From Salinicola rhizosphaerae (GTDB lineage Bacteria; Pseudomonadota; Gammaproteobacteria; Pseudomonadales; Halomonadaceae), in contig NZ_BMZI01000006.1 of the NCBI RefSeq assembly GCF_014652715.1, positions 78,760 to 142,759 of the forward strand: a stretch of DNA of 64,000 nucleotides. Reading direction: 5' to 3'. The notes under the pieces were generated by a model. That model did no database searches and was not told the origin of the DNA. It worked only from the letters and a program-made list of their open reading frames with translations. This document shows positions 35,995 through 48,053 of this stretch, in pieces (position 1 is the stretch's first letter; each line of letters starts with the position of its first letter). The translations under genes were made by a program, and so were the position numbers.

Positions 35995-36023
35995 AAAAAA
36001 CAGCGCCCGGAGGCGCTGTTTTT
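35994..36023. terminator. Bidirectional terminator downstream of rpsA
   Basis: A 7-bp stem (CAGCGCC with GGCGCTG) with a CGGA loop is flanked by seven A and five T, so it can act on both strands: leftward after rpsA and rightward after the Fur-box gene. Confidence 0.9.
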
Positions 36024-36048
36024 CGTAGGCAGTGACGACTCCGAAGAA

Positions 36049-37725
36049 TCAGTCCTGGCCCATCTGCTGCTTGATCAGATCACCGATGGTGGTCGGACCA
36101 TTGGTCTCGACTTCCTGATCACGCAGTTTGCTCATGTTGCGACGCGTGTCGACCTGATCCTTCGCTTTGATGGACAGGTTGATAGCGCGGCTCTTGCGAT
36201 CAACGTTGACGATCTTGGCTTCGACGCTGTCACCTTCGTTCAGCACGTTGCGCGCATCTTCCACGCGGTCGGCGCTGATTTCGGAGGCCTTCAGTACGCC
36301 GATGACATCGGTCGCCAGTTCGACGTGAGCTTCCTTGGCATCGACTTCGATGATACGGCCGGTAACCACGGCGCCCTTGTCGTTGACGGCGAGGAACTCG
36401 GAAACCGGATCGGTCTCGAGCTGCTTGATGCCCAGCGAGATGCGCTCACGCTCCGGATCGATCGAGAGGATGACGGCTTCCGCTTCGTCGCCCTTCTTGA
36501 ACTGACGGACCGCTTCTTCGCCAGTCTCGCTCCAGGAGATGTCGGACAGGTGTACCAGACCGTCGATACCGCCTTCCAGACCGATGAAGATACCGAAATC
36601 GGTGATCGACTTGATCGTACCGGCAACGCGGTCGCCCTTGTTGTAGCGCGCGCTGAAGTCTTCCCACGGGTTGGTGGTGCACTGCTTGATACCCAGGGAG
36701 ATGCGGCGACGCTCTTCGTCGATATCCAGCACCATGACCTGAACTTCGTCACCGACCTGAACGACCTTGGACGGATGGATGTTCTTGTTGGTCCAGTCCA
36801 TTTCGGAGACGTGAACCAGACCCTCGACACCCTCTTCCAGCTCGGCGAAGCAGCCGTAGTCGGTCAGATTGGTGACGCGAGCGTTGACTTTGGTGCCTTC
36901 CGGATAACGGTCGACGATGTTGACCCACGGATCTTCGCCCAGCTGCTTCAGACCCAGCGACACGCGGTTGCGCTCGCGGTCGAACTTCAGCACCTTGACG
37001 TTGATCTCGTCGCCGACGGCCACGATCTCGCTCGGGTGCTTGATGCGCTTCCAGGCCATATCGGTGATGTGAAGCAGACCGTCGACGCCACCGAGATCGA
37101 CGAATGCGCCGTAGTCGGTGAGGTTCTTGACGATACCGTTGATCTGCTGGCCTTCCTGCAGGGTAGCGAGCAGCGCTTCACGCTCGGCACTGTTCTCGGC
37201 TTCGAGAACGGCACGGCGGGAGACAACGACGTTGTTGCGCTTCGGATCGAGCTTGATGACCTTGAAGTCCAGCTCTTTATGCTCCAGGTGCGCGGTATCG
37301 CGAACCGGACGCACGTCGACCAGGGAGCCCGGCAGGAACGCGCGGATGGAAGCCACGTCGACGGTGAAGCCGCCCTTGACCTTGCCGTTGATCACGCCCT
37401 TGACGATCTCGTCCTTCTCGAAGGCGGCTTCCAGCTCTTTCCAGGCTTCGGCGCGCTTGGCCTTCTCGCGGGACAGGCGGGTTTCGCCGAAACCGTCTTC
37501 CACGGCTTCCAGCGCGACCTTGACTTCATCGCCGACAGCGATGGTCATTTCGCCGTTGTCATCGCGGAACTGAGCCGCAGGGATCTGACCCTCGGACTTC
37601 AGACCGGCGTTGACGGTAATCCAGTCACCTTCGATGTCCACCACGGTCGCCATGACGATGGCACCGGGTTCCATGTTGATGTCCTGGAGAGACTGTTCGA
37701 ATAACTCAGCAAAGCTTTCGCTCAT
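36049..37725 (-). CDS. rpsA: 30S ribosomal protein S1
   Basis: A 558-residue mRNA-binding ribosomal protein with six S1 domains, the normal gammaproteobacterial layout. The domain ends are visible as repeated GxVxxxTDYGxFVDLGG...GLLHITD modules (for example [20 protein letters not shown]). The start [20 protein letters not shown] is standard. cmk lies upstream on the same strand. ihfB, its usual downstream neighbour, is missing here and sits at 28141 on the plus strand. Confidence 0.98.
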   Translation of the reverse strand: MSESFAELFEQSLQDINMEPGAIVMATVVDIEGDWITVNAGLKSEGQIPAAQFRDDNGEMTIAVGDEVKVALEAVEDGFGETRLSREKAKRAEAWKELEAAFEKDEIVKGVINGKVKGGFTVDVASIRAFLPGSLVDVRPVRDTAHLEHKELDFKVIKLDPKRNNVVVSRRAVLEAENSAEREALLATLQEGQQINGIVKNLTDYGAFVDLGGVDGLLHITDMAWKRIKHPSEIVAVGDEINVKVLKFDRERNRVSLGLKQLGEDPWVNIVDRYPEGTKVNARVTNLTDYGCFAELEEGVEGLVHVSEMDWTNKNIHPSKVVQVGDEVQVMVLDIDEERRRISLGIKQCTTNPWEDFSARYNKGDRVAGTIKSITDFGIFIGLEGGIDGLVHLSDISWSETGEEAVRQFKKGDEAEAVILSIDPERERISLGIKQLETDPVSEFLAVNDKGAVVTGRIIEVDAKEAHVELATDVIGVLKASEISADRVEDARNVLNEGDSVEAKIVNVDRKSRAINLSIKAKDQVDTRRNMSKLRDQEVETNGPTTIGDLIKQQMGQD

Positions 37726-37945
37726 GTGATTCCTACGTGATCAACGTTGATGGCGGTCGGGCCGCCTTCCTCCGCACCACCAGCGAGTGCGGGCCTTATC
37801 GACATATCCCTGGGGATGTTGGCGCTGGTTCGACCTGCAACGACTAATCAGTCGGGTCGCTGCACGTCATGACATCTTGCCAGGGGCCCCGGGAGCGGAA
37901 GTGTGTCGTCGGCTAATGCCTCGAACCCGCGATCAGCGACAGCAG

Positions 37946-38632
37946 TCAATGATCGGCGAGGTTACGCTCGGCGAGCAGCGTCTCGATACGCTCCACGACT
38001 TCCGGTATATCCAGCTGCGTCGTGTCCAGCTCGATGGCATCGTCTGCCGGTTTGAGCGGGGCAACGGCTCGCTGCATATCACGCGCGTCGCGCGCTTGGA
38101 TTTCTTCCAAAAGGGTCGAGAGTCTAGCATCTTCCCCCGCCTGCTGCAATTGCAGCTGCCGGCGGCGCGCCCGCTCCTCGGCCGACGCGGTAAGGTAGAT
38201 TTTGAGCGGCGCTTCGGGAAAGACCACGGTCCCCATGTCACGGCCGTCGGCCACCAGGCCAGGTGCCTTGCAGAAATCGCGCTGGCGCTGCAGCAGCGCA
38301 TCACGGACCGGGGGCAGCGCCGCCACCTGAGATGCCGCGCCGCCCACACCCTCGCTGCGAATGGCGATCGTGACATCGTCGCCCTCGAGCAGAATGCTCG
38401 TCCGCCCCGCCTCCACCGCGAACACCACGTCGAGCGAGCGCGCCTGGTCAGCCAGCGCCGTGGCATCGTCGACGGCCACGCCCTTGCGCAGCGCCGCCAG
38501 CGCCGTCAGCCGATAGAGCGCGCCGGAGTCGAGCAGGTGCCAACCAAGATGCTCCGCGATCATGCGGCTGATGGTGCCTTTTCCGGCTCCGCCGGGGCCG
38601 TCGATGGTCAGAATCGGCGCGGTCTGGCTCAT
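37946..38632 (-). CDS. cmk: Cytidylate kinase
   Basis: Phosphorylates CMP and dCMP. The 228-residue product has the P-loop [20 protein letters not shown], the [17 protein letters not shown]-binding segment, and [20 protein letters not shown]. It lies between the tyrA-aroA fusion and rpsA, the usual arrangement. Confidence 0.97.
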   Translation of the reverse strand: MSQTAPILTIDGPGGAGKGTISRMIAEHLGWHLLDSGALYRLTALAALRKGVAVDDATALADQARSLDVVFAVEAGRTSILLEGDDVTIAIRSEGVGGAASQVAALPPVRDALLQRQRDFCKAPGLVADGRDMGTVVFPEAPLKIYLTASAEERARRRQLQLQQAGEDARLSTLLEEIQARDARDMQRAVAPLKPADDAIELDTTQLDIPEVVERIETLLAERNLADH

Positions 38633-38650
38633 GTCATGTCCCTTTGTCTG

Positions 38651-38738
38651 TTGGATCGCGCTTCGCGCTCTTGGTTCTGTTGGATCTCGCTTCGCGCTGC
38701 TAAATCCTGCTTCGCGCTGTCGGATCTCGTCTCGTCAC
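38651..38738. repeat. Degenerate tandem repeats in the aroA-cmk spacer
   Basis: Three copies of GCTTCGCGCT occur within units of the form TTGGATCTCGCTTCGCGCTG at 38651, 38680 and 38701, and a partial fourth at 38720. Spacings are near multiples of 7 bp. Confidence 0.6.
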
Positions 38739-38787
38739 TTCCCGACACGGCGTCTTCACTCGCGTGCCGGGTGATACGTTGCCGAAC

Positions 38788-41019
38788 TCAGCGCGTGGTT
38801 TGCACAAGCGTCAGCCCGACCCGATTCGCCAGATCGACGAAACCGGGGAACGACGTTGCCACGTTGGCACAGTCATCGATGACGATCGGTGCGCTGGCGC
38901 GCAGCGCGGCGACGGTGAACGCCATCGCGATACGATGATCGCCCAGACTGTCTACCTGACCGCCACCATAGTTCGGCTGGTCTCCGCCCTTGCCGACGAC
39001 ATCGATACCGTCCGGGTAGACGGTCGTCTCGACACCGAGGATCTCGAGCCCATCGGCCATCGCCTTGATACGATCGGACTCCTTGACGCGAAGCTCTTCG
39101 GCGCCTCGCAGGCGCGTCGTTCCCTCGGCGTTGGCCGCCGCGACGAACAGCGCCGGAAACTCGTCGATCGCGAGCGGCACCTGGTCGACCGGAATGTCGA
39201 TACCCTTGAGCGGTGCATGGCGAATGTGCAGATCGGCGACCGGCTCGCCGCCGACCTCTCGCGGATTCTCCAGCCGCAGATCCGCCCCCATCTGCTTGAG
39301 AATATTGATCACGCCGATGCGAGTCGGATTGACGCCGACATGCTCGAGCACCAGATCCGAGCCCGGGGTGATCGCCGCCGCGACCAGAAAAAAGGTCGCC
39401 GACGAAATGTCCGACGGTACATCGATCGGTGCACTGGTCAGCGCCCCGCCGCCCTGCAGCTTCGCCAGGTCACCCTCGCGCGCCACCGGGTAGCCGAAGC
39501 CATTGAGCATGCGCTCGGTGTGATCGCGCGTTGGCGCGGGCTCGCGAACGCGGGTTTCGCCCTTGGCGTAGAGGCCGGCCAGCAGCAGACAGGATTTGAC
39601 CTGTGCGCTCGCCATCGGCATGTCGTAATCGATGCCCTTGAGCGGCTGACCACCATGAATCTTCAACGGCGGCCGGCCGCCCTCGGCGGTATCGATCCGA
39701 GCGCCCATCAGGCGCAGCGGATCCGCCACCCGCGCCATCGGGCGCTTGGTCAGCGAGGCATCGCCGGTCAGCTCGGTGTCGAACTCCTGCCCCGCGAGCA
39801 GGCCAGCGAACAGGCGCATCGCCGTTCCCGAGTTGCCGACATAGATCGGGCCGGCGGGCTTCGTCAGGCCATGCAGGCCAACCCCGTGAATCGTCACTCG
39901 CCCCTGATAGGGTCCTTCGATAGCGACTCCCATATCGCGAAACGCCTGCAGCGTCGCCAGGCTATCCTCACCTTCGAGAAAGCCCTTGACCTCGGTCACG
40001 CCGTTGGCAAGTGCGCCGAGCATGATCGAACGGTGGGAGATGGACTTGTCGCCAGGCACGCGAATGCGTCCGTTGACCGCTCCCCCGGGAGAGACTTCGT
40101 ACTGAACCTGCCGTGCTTCCATGGTCTGATAACTCGTCTGATTCAACAGCGTTTCGAAATGGTGTCGCGCATGGCTGGCGCGATCGAACGTTCCCAGCAT
40201 GGCGTCGCTGTCGCCCTGCTCCACCGCACGCCGCAGCCGCGAAAGGCCCGCCTCGAACTCGTCCAGGGCGCCCAGCAATGCCTCCCGATTGGCGCAGAAG
40301 ATGTCACGCCACATGACAGGATCGCTGCCCGCGATGCGGGTGAAATCGCGAAACCCGCCCGCGGCGTAGCGGAATATCTCCAGCCGCTCGTCCTGACGCG
40401 CCAGCGTGTCGACCAGAGAAAATGCCAGCATGTGCGGCAGATGACTGGTACGCGCCAGCACCTGATCGTGGCGCGCGACCGACATCTCGAGCACCTCGGC
40501 ACCGCAGCCCTGCCACAGCGCGCGCACCTGATCCACGGCATCGCGATCGGCCTCGGGCTGCGGCGTCAGGATCACCTTATGACGCCGGTAGAGCGCAGGG
40601 TTGGCGGCAGCGACGCCGCTCTTCTCGGAACCGGCAATCGGATGGCCGGGCACGAAGCGCGTCGGTAGCGCGCCGAACGCCTGCGCCGCCGCCTCGCAGA
40701 CGACACCCTTGGTGCTGCCGACATCGGTCAGTATGCGCTCGCCCAGACAGCCCGCCAGTCGCTCGAACACGCTCGCCATCGCCAGCACCGGCACCGCCAG
40801 CACGACGATGTCGCTCTGCGCGACCCAGGTTTCCAGCTCTGGCCCGCCAGCATCGATCACGCCCATCTCGAGCCCCTTGGCGATCTCCTCCGGGTCTCGA
40901 TCACAGGCCAGGACGCGCCCCTGATACGCGCTTGCCTTCAACGCCGCGGCAAGCGAGCCGCCGATCATGCCGAGACCGACGATCAGCACGGCCGCCGAAC
41001 TTGTCGTCGTTGACCGCAT
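38788..41019 (-). CDS. tyrA-aroA: Bifunctional prephenate dehydrogenase / EPSP synthase (TyrA-AroA fusion)
   Basis: A 743-residue fusion. Residues ~1-290 are a TyrA domain (GLGMIGGSLAAALKAS, VGSTKGVV, PGHPIAGSEKSGV), which converts prephenate to 4-hydroxyphenylpyruvate. Residues ~305-743 are AroA (GDKSISHRSIMLGALANG, GNSGTAMRLFAGLLAG, RVKESDRIKAMADGLEILG), which makes 5-enolpyruvylshikimate-3-phosphate. The AroA domain keeps the Gly-Ala-type residues of the class I site (GNSGTAMR). Such fusions are known in Pseudomonas and Halomonas relatives. It follows pheA with a 2-bp gap. Confidence 0.96.
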   Translation of the reverse strand: MRSTTTSSAAVLIVGLGMIGGSLAAALKASAYQGRVLACDRDPEEIAKGLEMGVIDAGGPELETWVAQSDIVVLAVPVLAMASVFERLAGCLGERILTDVGSTKGVVCEAAAQAFGALPTRFVPGHPIAGSEKSGVAAANPALYRRHKVILTPQPEADRDAVDQVRALWQGCGAEVLEMSVARHDQVLARTSHLPHMLAFSLVDTLARQDERLEIFRYAAGGFRDFTRIAGSDPVMWRDIFCANREALLGALDEFEAGLSRLRRAVEQGDSDAMLGTFDRASHARHHFETLLNQTSYQTMEARQVQYEVSPGGAVNGRIRVPGDKSISHRSIMLGALANGVTEVKGFLEGEDSLATLQAFRDMGVAIEGPYQGRVTIHGVGLHGLTKPAGPIYVGNSGTAMRLFAGLLAGQEFDTELTGDASLTKRPMARVADPLRLMGARIDTAEGGRPPLKIHGGQPLKGIDYDMPMASAQVKSCLLLAGLYAKGETRVREPAPTRDHTERMLNGFGYPVAREGDLAKLQGGGALTSAPIDVPSDISSATFFLVAAAITPGSDLVLEHVGVNPTRIGVINILKQMGADLRLENPREVGGEPVADLHIRHAPLKGIDIPVDQVPLAIDEFPALFVAAANAEGTTRLRGAEELRVKESDRIKAMADGLEILGVETTVYPDGIDVVGKGGDQPNYGGGQVDSLGDHRIAMAFTVAALRASAPIVIDDCANVATSFPGFVDLANRVGLTLVQTTR

Positions 41020-41021
41020 CC

Positions 41022-42122
41022 TCAGAGCACACCGACCGGGTAGGAACCCAGCACCTTCATGTCGGAAGCCCGCTGCTTGACCTCTTCGAGCGCGCTGGCG
41101 ATCTCGGGTTGCTCCATGTGTCCCTTGAAGTCGATGAAGAAGACATAGTTCCAGGCACCGGTCCGCGAGGGCCGTGTCTCGAGCCGGGTGAGGTCGACAT
41201 GATGACGATGAAACGGCTCGAGCAGTTCGTGCAGCACGCCAGGCTCGTTACGCATGGCGACCACCAGCGACGTCTTGTCATTGCCCGAGGGCGGCACGGA
41301 CTCGTTACCGATGATGAGGAAGCGGGTCGAGTTGTCGGGGCGGTCTTCGATCTTCTCGGCGACGTGATCGAGTCCGTAGAGCTGCGCCGCCATATCCCCG
41401 GCGATCGCCGCACTATGCCACTCGGTCTTGACCATGCGCGCCGCTTCGGCGTTGGAGGAGACCGCGATACGCTCGGCGTGCGGGTAGTGCGCATCGAGCC
41501 ACTTGCGACACTGCGCGAACGACTGCGGGTGCGAGTAGATTCGCGAGATCTTGTCCTGGCGCGTGATGCTCGAGATCAGCAGATGGTGATGAATGCGCAA
41601 CACCACCTCGCCGCTGATATGCAGCCCCGAGTCCATGAACGAGTCGAGCGTATTGTTGACCACACCCTCGGTCGAGTTTTCCACCGGCACGACGCCGTAA
41701 TTGACCGCTCCAGCCTCGACTTCGCGAAAGACTTCATCGATAGCGGCCATCGGCCGGCTGATGGCGCTGTGGCCAAAGTGCTTCAGCGCCGCCTGTTGCG
41801 TGAAGGTGCCTTCCGGCCCCAGAAACGCGACCTTGATCGGCTTCTCGAGCGCCAGACACGCCGACATGATCTCGCGGAAAAGGCGTGCCATCTCTTCCCC
41901 GTGCAGCGGTCCGGGATTGTTCTCCATGACCCGGCGCAGCACCTGTGCCTCCCGCTCGGGGCGGTAGAAGACGGCATCGGGATCGTCGGCCGTTTTCACG
42001 TGCGCCACTTCCTGCGCGCAGGCCGCCCGTTCGCTGATCAGGCGCAGCAGCTCGCTGTCGATGGTATCGATACGCTGGCGCAGATCGGCCAGATCCGGCC
42101 CCGGAGTGGGCTTGTCACTCAT
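41022..42122 (-). CDS. pheA: Chorismate mutase / prephenate dehydratase (P-protein)
   Basis: Bifunctional enzyme of phenylalanine synthesis, 366 residues. The N-terminal ~90 residues are an AroQ mutase (LADLRQRIDTIDSELLRLIS). Then comes prephenate dehydratase (FLGPEGTFTQQAALKHFG, VPVENSTEGVVNNTLD) and a C-terminal ACT domain (VAMRNEPGVLHELLEPFHRH, LTRLETRPSR) that senses Phe. The ATG at 42122 (MSDKPTPG) follows CGGGAA at a good distance; ATGs at 42128 and 42155 are alternatives. No leader peptide rich in Phe is visible upstream. Confidence 0.96.
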   Translation of the reverse strand: MSDKPTPGPDLADLRQRIDTIDSELLRLISERAACAQEVAHVKTADDPDAVFYRPEREAQVLRRVMENNPGPLHGEEMARLFREIMSACLALEKPIKVAFLGPEGTFTQQAALKHFGHSAISRPMAAIDEVFREVEAGAVNYGVVPVENSTEGVVNNTLDSFMDSGLHISGEVVLRIHHHLLISSITRQDKISRIYSHPQSFAQCRKWLDAHYPHAERIAVSSNAEAARMVKTEWHSAAIAGDMAAQLYGLDHVAEKIEDRPDNSTRFLIIGNESVPPSGNDKTSLVVAMRNEPGVLHELLEPFHRHHVDLTRLETRPSRTGAWNYVFFIDFKGHMEQPEIASALEEVKQRASDMKVLGSYPVGVL

Positions 42123-42159
42123 AGTCATTTCCCGGCAACACGATGACTGGATCAAAGCG

Positions 42160-42183
42160 AGGGCGCCTGAAGAGGCGCCCTCG
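42160..42183 (-). terminator. Hairpin in the serC-pheA spacer
   Basis: GAGGGCGCCT-GAAG-AGGCGCCCTC is a perfect 10-bp stem with a 4-nt loop. Read leftward it is followed by GCTTTG, a poor T run. It may reduce read-through or stabilise the serC transcript 3' end. Confidence 0.5.
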
Positions 42184-42298
42184 ACCAGTCTGTCTTTAAA
42201 ATCTTACACGGCGCCCGTCGAAAAGCGCGTAACGAAACGTCAGCACCTGTGGTGCCTCACGACCGCCAGACGACAGCGCAGCTCAACCGCAGCGTCGC

Positions 42299-43381
42299 TC
42301 AACCGCAACGCCGCTCGAAATCCTGCATGAAGGCGACCAGCGCCCGCACGTCCGCCTCGGTCACGGCATTGTAGAAACTGGCACGCATGCCGCCGACACT
42401 GCGGTGGCCTTTCAGATTGAGCAGCCCTGCGGCTTCGGCCTCTTCGAGGAAGCGACCATTGAGCGCATCGTCGGCCAGCGTGAATGGCACGTTCATGATC
42501 GAACGGTTCGCCGGCTCGATCGGATTGGCATAGAAATCGCTACCGTCGATCGCGGCGTAGAGAGCCTCGCACTTGCGGCGGTTGATCGCCTCCATCTCGG
42601 CCACGCCGCCGACATCGTTCTTGAGCCAATCGAAGACCAGGCCGGCCAGATACCAGGCATACGTGGGCGGCGTGTTGATCATCGAGTCGTTGTCGGCGTA
42701 GACCTTCCAGCCCAGCAGAGACGGCGCGGTGGGTATCGCGCGCTCGAGCAGATCGTCGCGCACGATGACGACGGTGATCCCCGCCGGGCCGATGTTCTTC
42801 TGCGCGCCGGCGTAGATGACGCCATACCGGCTGACGTCGATCGGCGTGGACAGAATCGAGGAGGACATGTCGCAAACCAGCGGCACATCGACCTCCGGCA
42901 CATAATCGAACGCCAACCCACCGATGGTCTCGTTATGACAGTAATGCAGGTAGGCGGCATCGCTCGACAGCGCAATGTCGTCCGGGCGCGGCACATGCAC
43001 ATAGCCATTGCCCTGCGTCGAACCCGCGATGTGCGCACCGGCAAGATGCTTCGCTTCCTTGATTGCCTTGGCCGACCAGATGCCGGTATCCAGATAGTTC
43101 GGCGTCCCGCCCGACCCGAGCAGATTCAACGGCACGCAGGCGAACTGCAGGGTGGCGCCGCCCTGCATGAACAGAACGCGGTAGTTGTCGGGAATCGCCA
43201 GCAGCTCGCGCAGATCGCGCTCCGCTCGCGCGGCGATGCCTTCGAAAACCGGGCTGCGGTGACTCATCTCCATCACCGACAGGCCCAGCCCCTGATAGTC
43301 GAGCATTTCGTCGCGAGCGCGTTCCAGAACAGCCGTCGGCATCGCCGCGGGACCAGCACAGAAGTTGTGCAGACGTGTCAT
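42299..43381 (-). CDS. serC: Phosphoserine aminotransferase
   Basis: PLP enzyme that makes 3-phosphoserine and also acts in pyridoxal phosphate synthesis. The 360-residue product starts MTRLHNFCAGPAAMPTAVLE and has the PLP-Lys motif YAGAQKNIGPAGITVV and NVPFTLADDALNGRFL. It lies between gyrA and pheA as in many gammaproteobacteria. Confidence 0.97.
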   Translation of the reverse strand: MTRLHNFCAGPAAMPTAVLERARDEMLDYQGLGLSVMEMSHRSPVFEGIAARAERDLRELLAIPDNYRVLFMQGGATLQFACVPLNLLGSGGTPNYLDTGIWSAKAIKEAKHLAGAHIAGSTQGNGYVHVPRPDDIALSSDAAYLHYCHNETIGGLAFDYVPEVDVPLVCDMSSSILSTPIDVSRYGVIYAGAQKNIGPAGITVVIVRDDLLERAIPTAPSLLGWKVYADNDSMINTPPTYAWYLAGLVFDWLKNDVGGVAEMEAINRRKCEALYAAIDGSDFYANPIEPANRSIMNVPFTLADDALNGRFLEEAEAAGLLNLKGHRSVGGMRASFYNAVTEADVRALVAFMQDFERRCG

Positions 43382-43459
43382 TGCCAGGGATTCCTGATTC
43401 GTTGAAACCGAGAAAGACGCCCGGCGACGGCATCGGATCCGCCACGGGACGTCGTCCCC

Positions 43460-43544
43460 ACTACTGATTGTTTCCGACTACCGATCGTTTTCCACTACCG
43501 ATGCTTTTCGACTACCGATCGCTGCCCGCTACCGGCTCGTTCTC
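43460..43544. repeat. Five 17-bp tandem repeats between gyrA and serC
   Basis: Units ACTACTGATTGTTTCCG, ACTACCGATCGTTTTCC, ACTACCGATGCTTTTCG, ACTACCGATCGCTGCCC and a diverged fifth (GCTACCGGCTCGTTCTC) are in unbroken 17-bp phase. Confidence 0.85.
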
Positions 43545-43597
43545 GTCGCGGGTTCGCACCCAAGACGTGATACCGCCGAACCGGCTTGACGACGCCC

Positions 43598-46321
<2,724 letters not shown>

Positions 46322-46496
46322 GGGTCGTCAAATCCTTTGCGCCGCTGCCACGATCGTCAAGCGACCGTGGCAGCGTTAATGAAGCCCCGACAACACGACT
46401 GCCTGACGCAGCCGCGCAATCTCGGGATCATACCATTTCAGGGCTTCCAAAGGCAGGCTTGCAGAGGACGCATCGCCGCGCCCCCAGTCGGCGTTG

Positions 46497-46928
46497 TCAA
46501 CGTTCGATGACCAGCGGCGCCAGACGCTCGCGCCACTCGCCGTCGAACGCGATGACATTGCCAGAGCGCTGATCGAGCAGCACGAACGTCAGCATTGCCT
46601 CGACCAAGACATCGCCGCTCTGTCGGTGGAGGATCCGATGGCCGACGCCGCCGCTGCGTCCACCGAGACGAGATAGCCAGGTCTCGACGACGAGATCATC
46701 GTTCATCACCGCCGCCCGGCGGTAATCGATGTTGAGATTGACCGCAACCAGCGCCACGCCCTCGGCCAGCGCCGCGGCGAACTCGGCATGATCGTCGACG
46801 AACGCCCAGCGGCCCTCCTCGAGAAACTCCAGATAGCGCGCGTGATTGACATGGCCGTAGCCATCGAGATGAAACCCGCGCACCCGCAACTCTGTCACCG
46901 TGATTCGAGAATCCATGCCGCTCTCCAT
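46497..46928 (-). CDS. Acyl-CoA thioesterase, 4HBT family (YbgC/FadM-like)
   Basis: A 143-residue hotdog-fold enzyme. The N-terminal half has RVRGFHLDGYGHVNHARYLE, in which the Asp in YGHVNHARYLEF-type motifs is replaced by the G-H-V-N-H pattern of the FadM/YbgC group, followed by LNIDYRRAAVMNDDLVVETW. It should hydrolyse acyl-CoA thioesters; the chain length is unknown. The ATG at 46928 has GGAGG 6 nt upstream; an ATG 12 bp later is an alternative start. Confidence 0.88.
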   Translation of the reverse strand: MESGMDSRITVTELRVRGFHLDGYGHVNHARYLEFLEEGRWAFVDDHAEFAAALAEGVALVAVNLNIDYRRAAVMNDDLVVETWLSRLGGRSGGVGHRILHRQSGDVLVEAMLTFVLLDQRSGNVIAFDGEWRERLAPLVIER

Positions 46929-46975
46929 GACACCCTCCGTGTTCCTGTCCGCTGTCGTCCGACCAACACCGTCTT

Positions 46976-47017
46976 AGCTCGCAGCTCGCAGCTCGAAGCT
47001 CGAAGCTCGAAGCTCAC
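46976..47017. repeat. Heptamer tandem repeat array, 6 units
   Basis: AGCTCGC x2, AGCTCGA x3 and AGCTCAC in one 7-bp phase lie between the divergent thioesterase and rdgC genes. Confidence 0.9.
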
Positions 47018-47126
47018 GAAAACATACGCTCGTTTGAAACACGGCCGCAAATGTCGATGGTCTAGCTCGGTGGTAACACCAGGGTCGTTTCGCCATAATG
47101 TGCCTCCTTTCAAACGGAACGGACGT

Positions 47127-48053
47127 ATGTGGTTCAAGCACTGTCATCTTTATCGCTGCCATGACGTCGAGATCCTCCCGCTGGAGGATCTGGAAACCGC
47201 GCTGGCAGAATTTGCGTTTCGCCCGGTCTCTCCGCGCGAAGCACGTCGCGTCGGCTGGAGCGCGCCCGCCGGCAACCGCAGCGAGCAGCGCGCGCATGAG
47301 ATTCAGGGCCATCGGCTACTGGCCATGCTGCGCCAGGAGCGTCTGCTGCCCGCCGCCGTGATCAACGAAGAGGTCAACGAGCGGCGCGAGGCGCGCGAGC
47401 AGGCCGAGGGCCAGCCGCTGACCCGGCGCGAGCGCCAGCTGCTCAAGGAGCAGGTGATGGAAGAGTTGCTGCCGCAGGCCTTCACTCGCACTCAGCGCGT
47501 GGAACTGTGGTGGGATACTCGCCGCCATCTCATCGGCATCAACGCTTCGAGTCGCAAGCGCGCCGAGGAGGTTCTCGACCTGCTGCGCCAGACGCTGGGG
47601 TCGCTCAAGGTCACGCCGCTGACGACGAAGACGCCGCCGGCCAAGGGAATGACCCAATGGCTCAGCGACGCCAGCAGCCGCCCCGCCAGCCTGCTGCTCG
47701 GCGACCAGGTGGAACTTCGCGCGGCAGAGGACGATGGCGTACTGCGTGCCCGCCAGGTCGATCTCGACAGTGAAGAGATACAATCACTGCTCGAGAACGG
47801 CCGTCAGGCCAGCCGTCTCAGCCTGGGCAGCGAAGGACAGCTGCGCACCGTGCTGCATGACGATCTGGCACTCAAGTCACTCGCCTTCGACGACGCCCTG
47901 CTGGATGAAGCCAGCCAGAGCGAAGACGGAGACGACCCCGCCGTGCGCCTGGAAACGGACTTTGCGCTCATGTCACAGACGCTCGCCACCTTCGTCGAGC
48001 AGCTGCTCGAATGGCTTGGCGGCGAGGCCGATCCTGCCACACCGACACCATGA
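47127..48053 (+). CDS. rdgC: Recombination-associated protein RdgC
   Basis: A 308-residue ring-forming DNA-binding protein that limits RecA activity. It starts MWFKHCHLYRC and has GWSAPAGNRSEQRAHEIQGH (the typical GWVPPLG-like region), LLPAAVINEEVNERREA, and FALMSQTLATFVEQLLEWLG at the end. GGAACGGA precedes the ATG; a long upstream extension in the same frame runs through the heptamer array and is rejected. Its stop overlaps the next start. Confidence 0.94.
   Translation: MWFKHCHLYRCHDVEILPLEDLETALAEFAFRPVSPREARRVGWSAPAGNRSEQRAHEIQGHRLLAMLRQERLLPAAVINEEVNERREAREQAEGQPLTRRERQLLKEQVMEELLPQAFTRTQRVELWWDTRRHLIGINASSRKRAEEVLDLLRQTLGSLKVTPLTTKTPPAKGMTQWLSDASSRPASLLLGDQVELRAAEDDGVLRARQVDLDSEEIQSLLENGRQASRLSLGSEGQLRTVLHDDLALKSLAFDDALLDEASQSEDGDDPAVRLETDFALMSQTLATFVEQLLEWLGGEADPATPTP

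Noticed and set aside
36325..37704. 459-residue frame on the plus strand
   Set aside because: Antisense to rpsA; composition follows the codon structure of the real gene.
38764..40668. 634-residue frame on the plus strand
   Set aside because: Antisense to the tyrA-aroA fusion gene.
46788..47126. Longer N-terminus of RdgC
   Set aside because: The extension crosses the heptamer array and the thioesterase start. The conserved RdgC start MWFKH lies at 47127 with its own ribosome-binding site.
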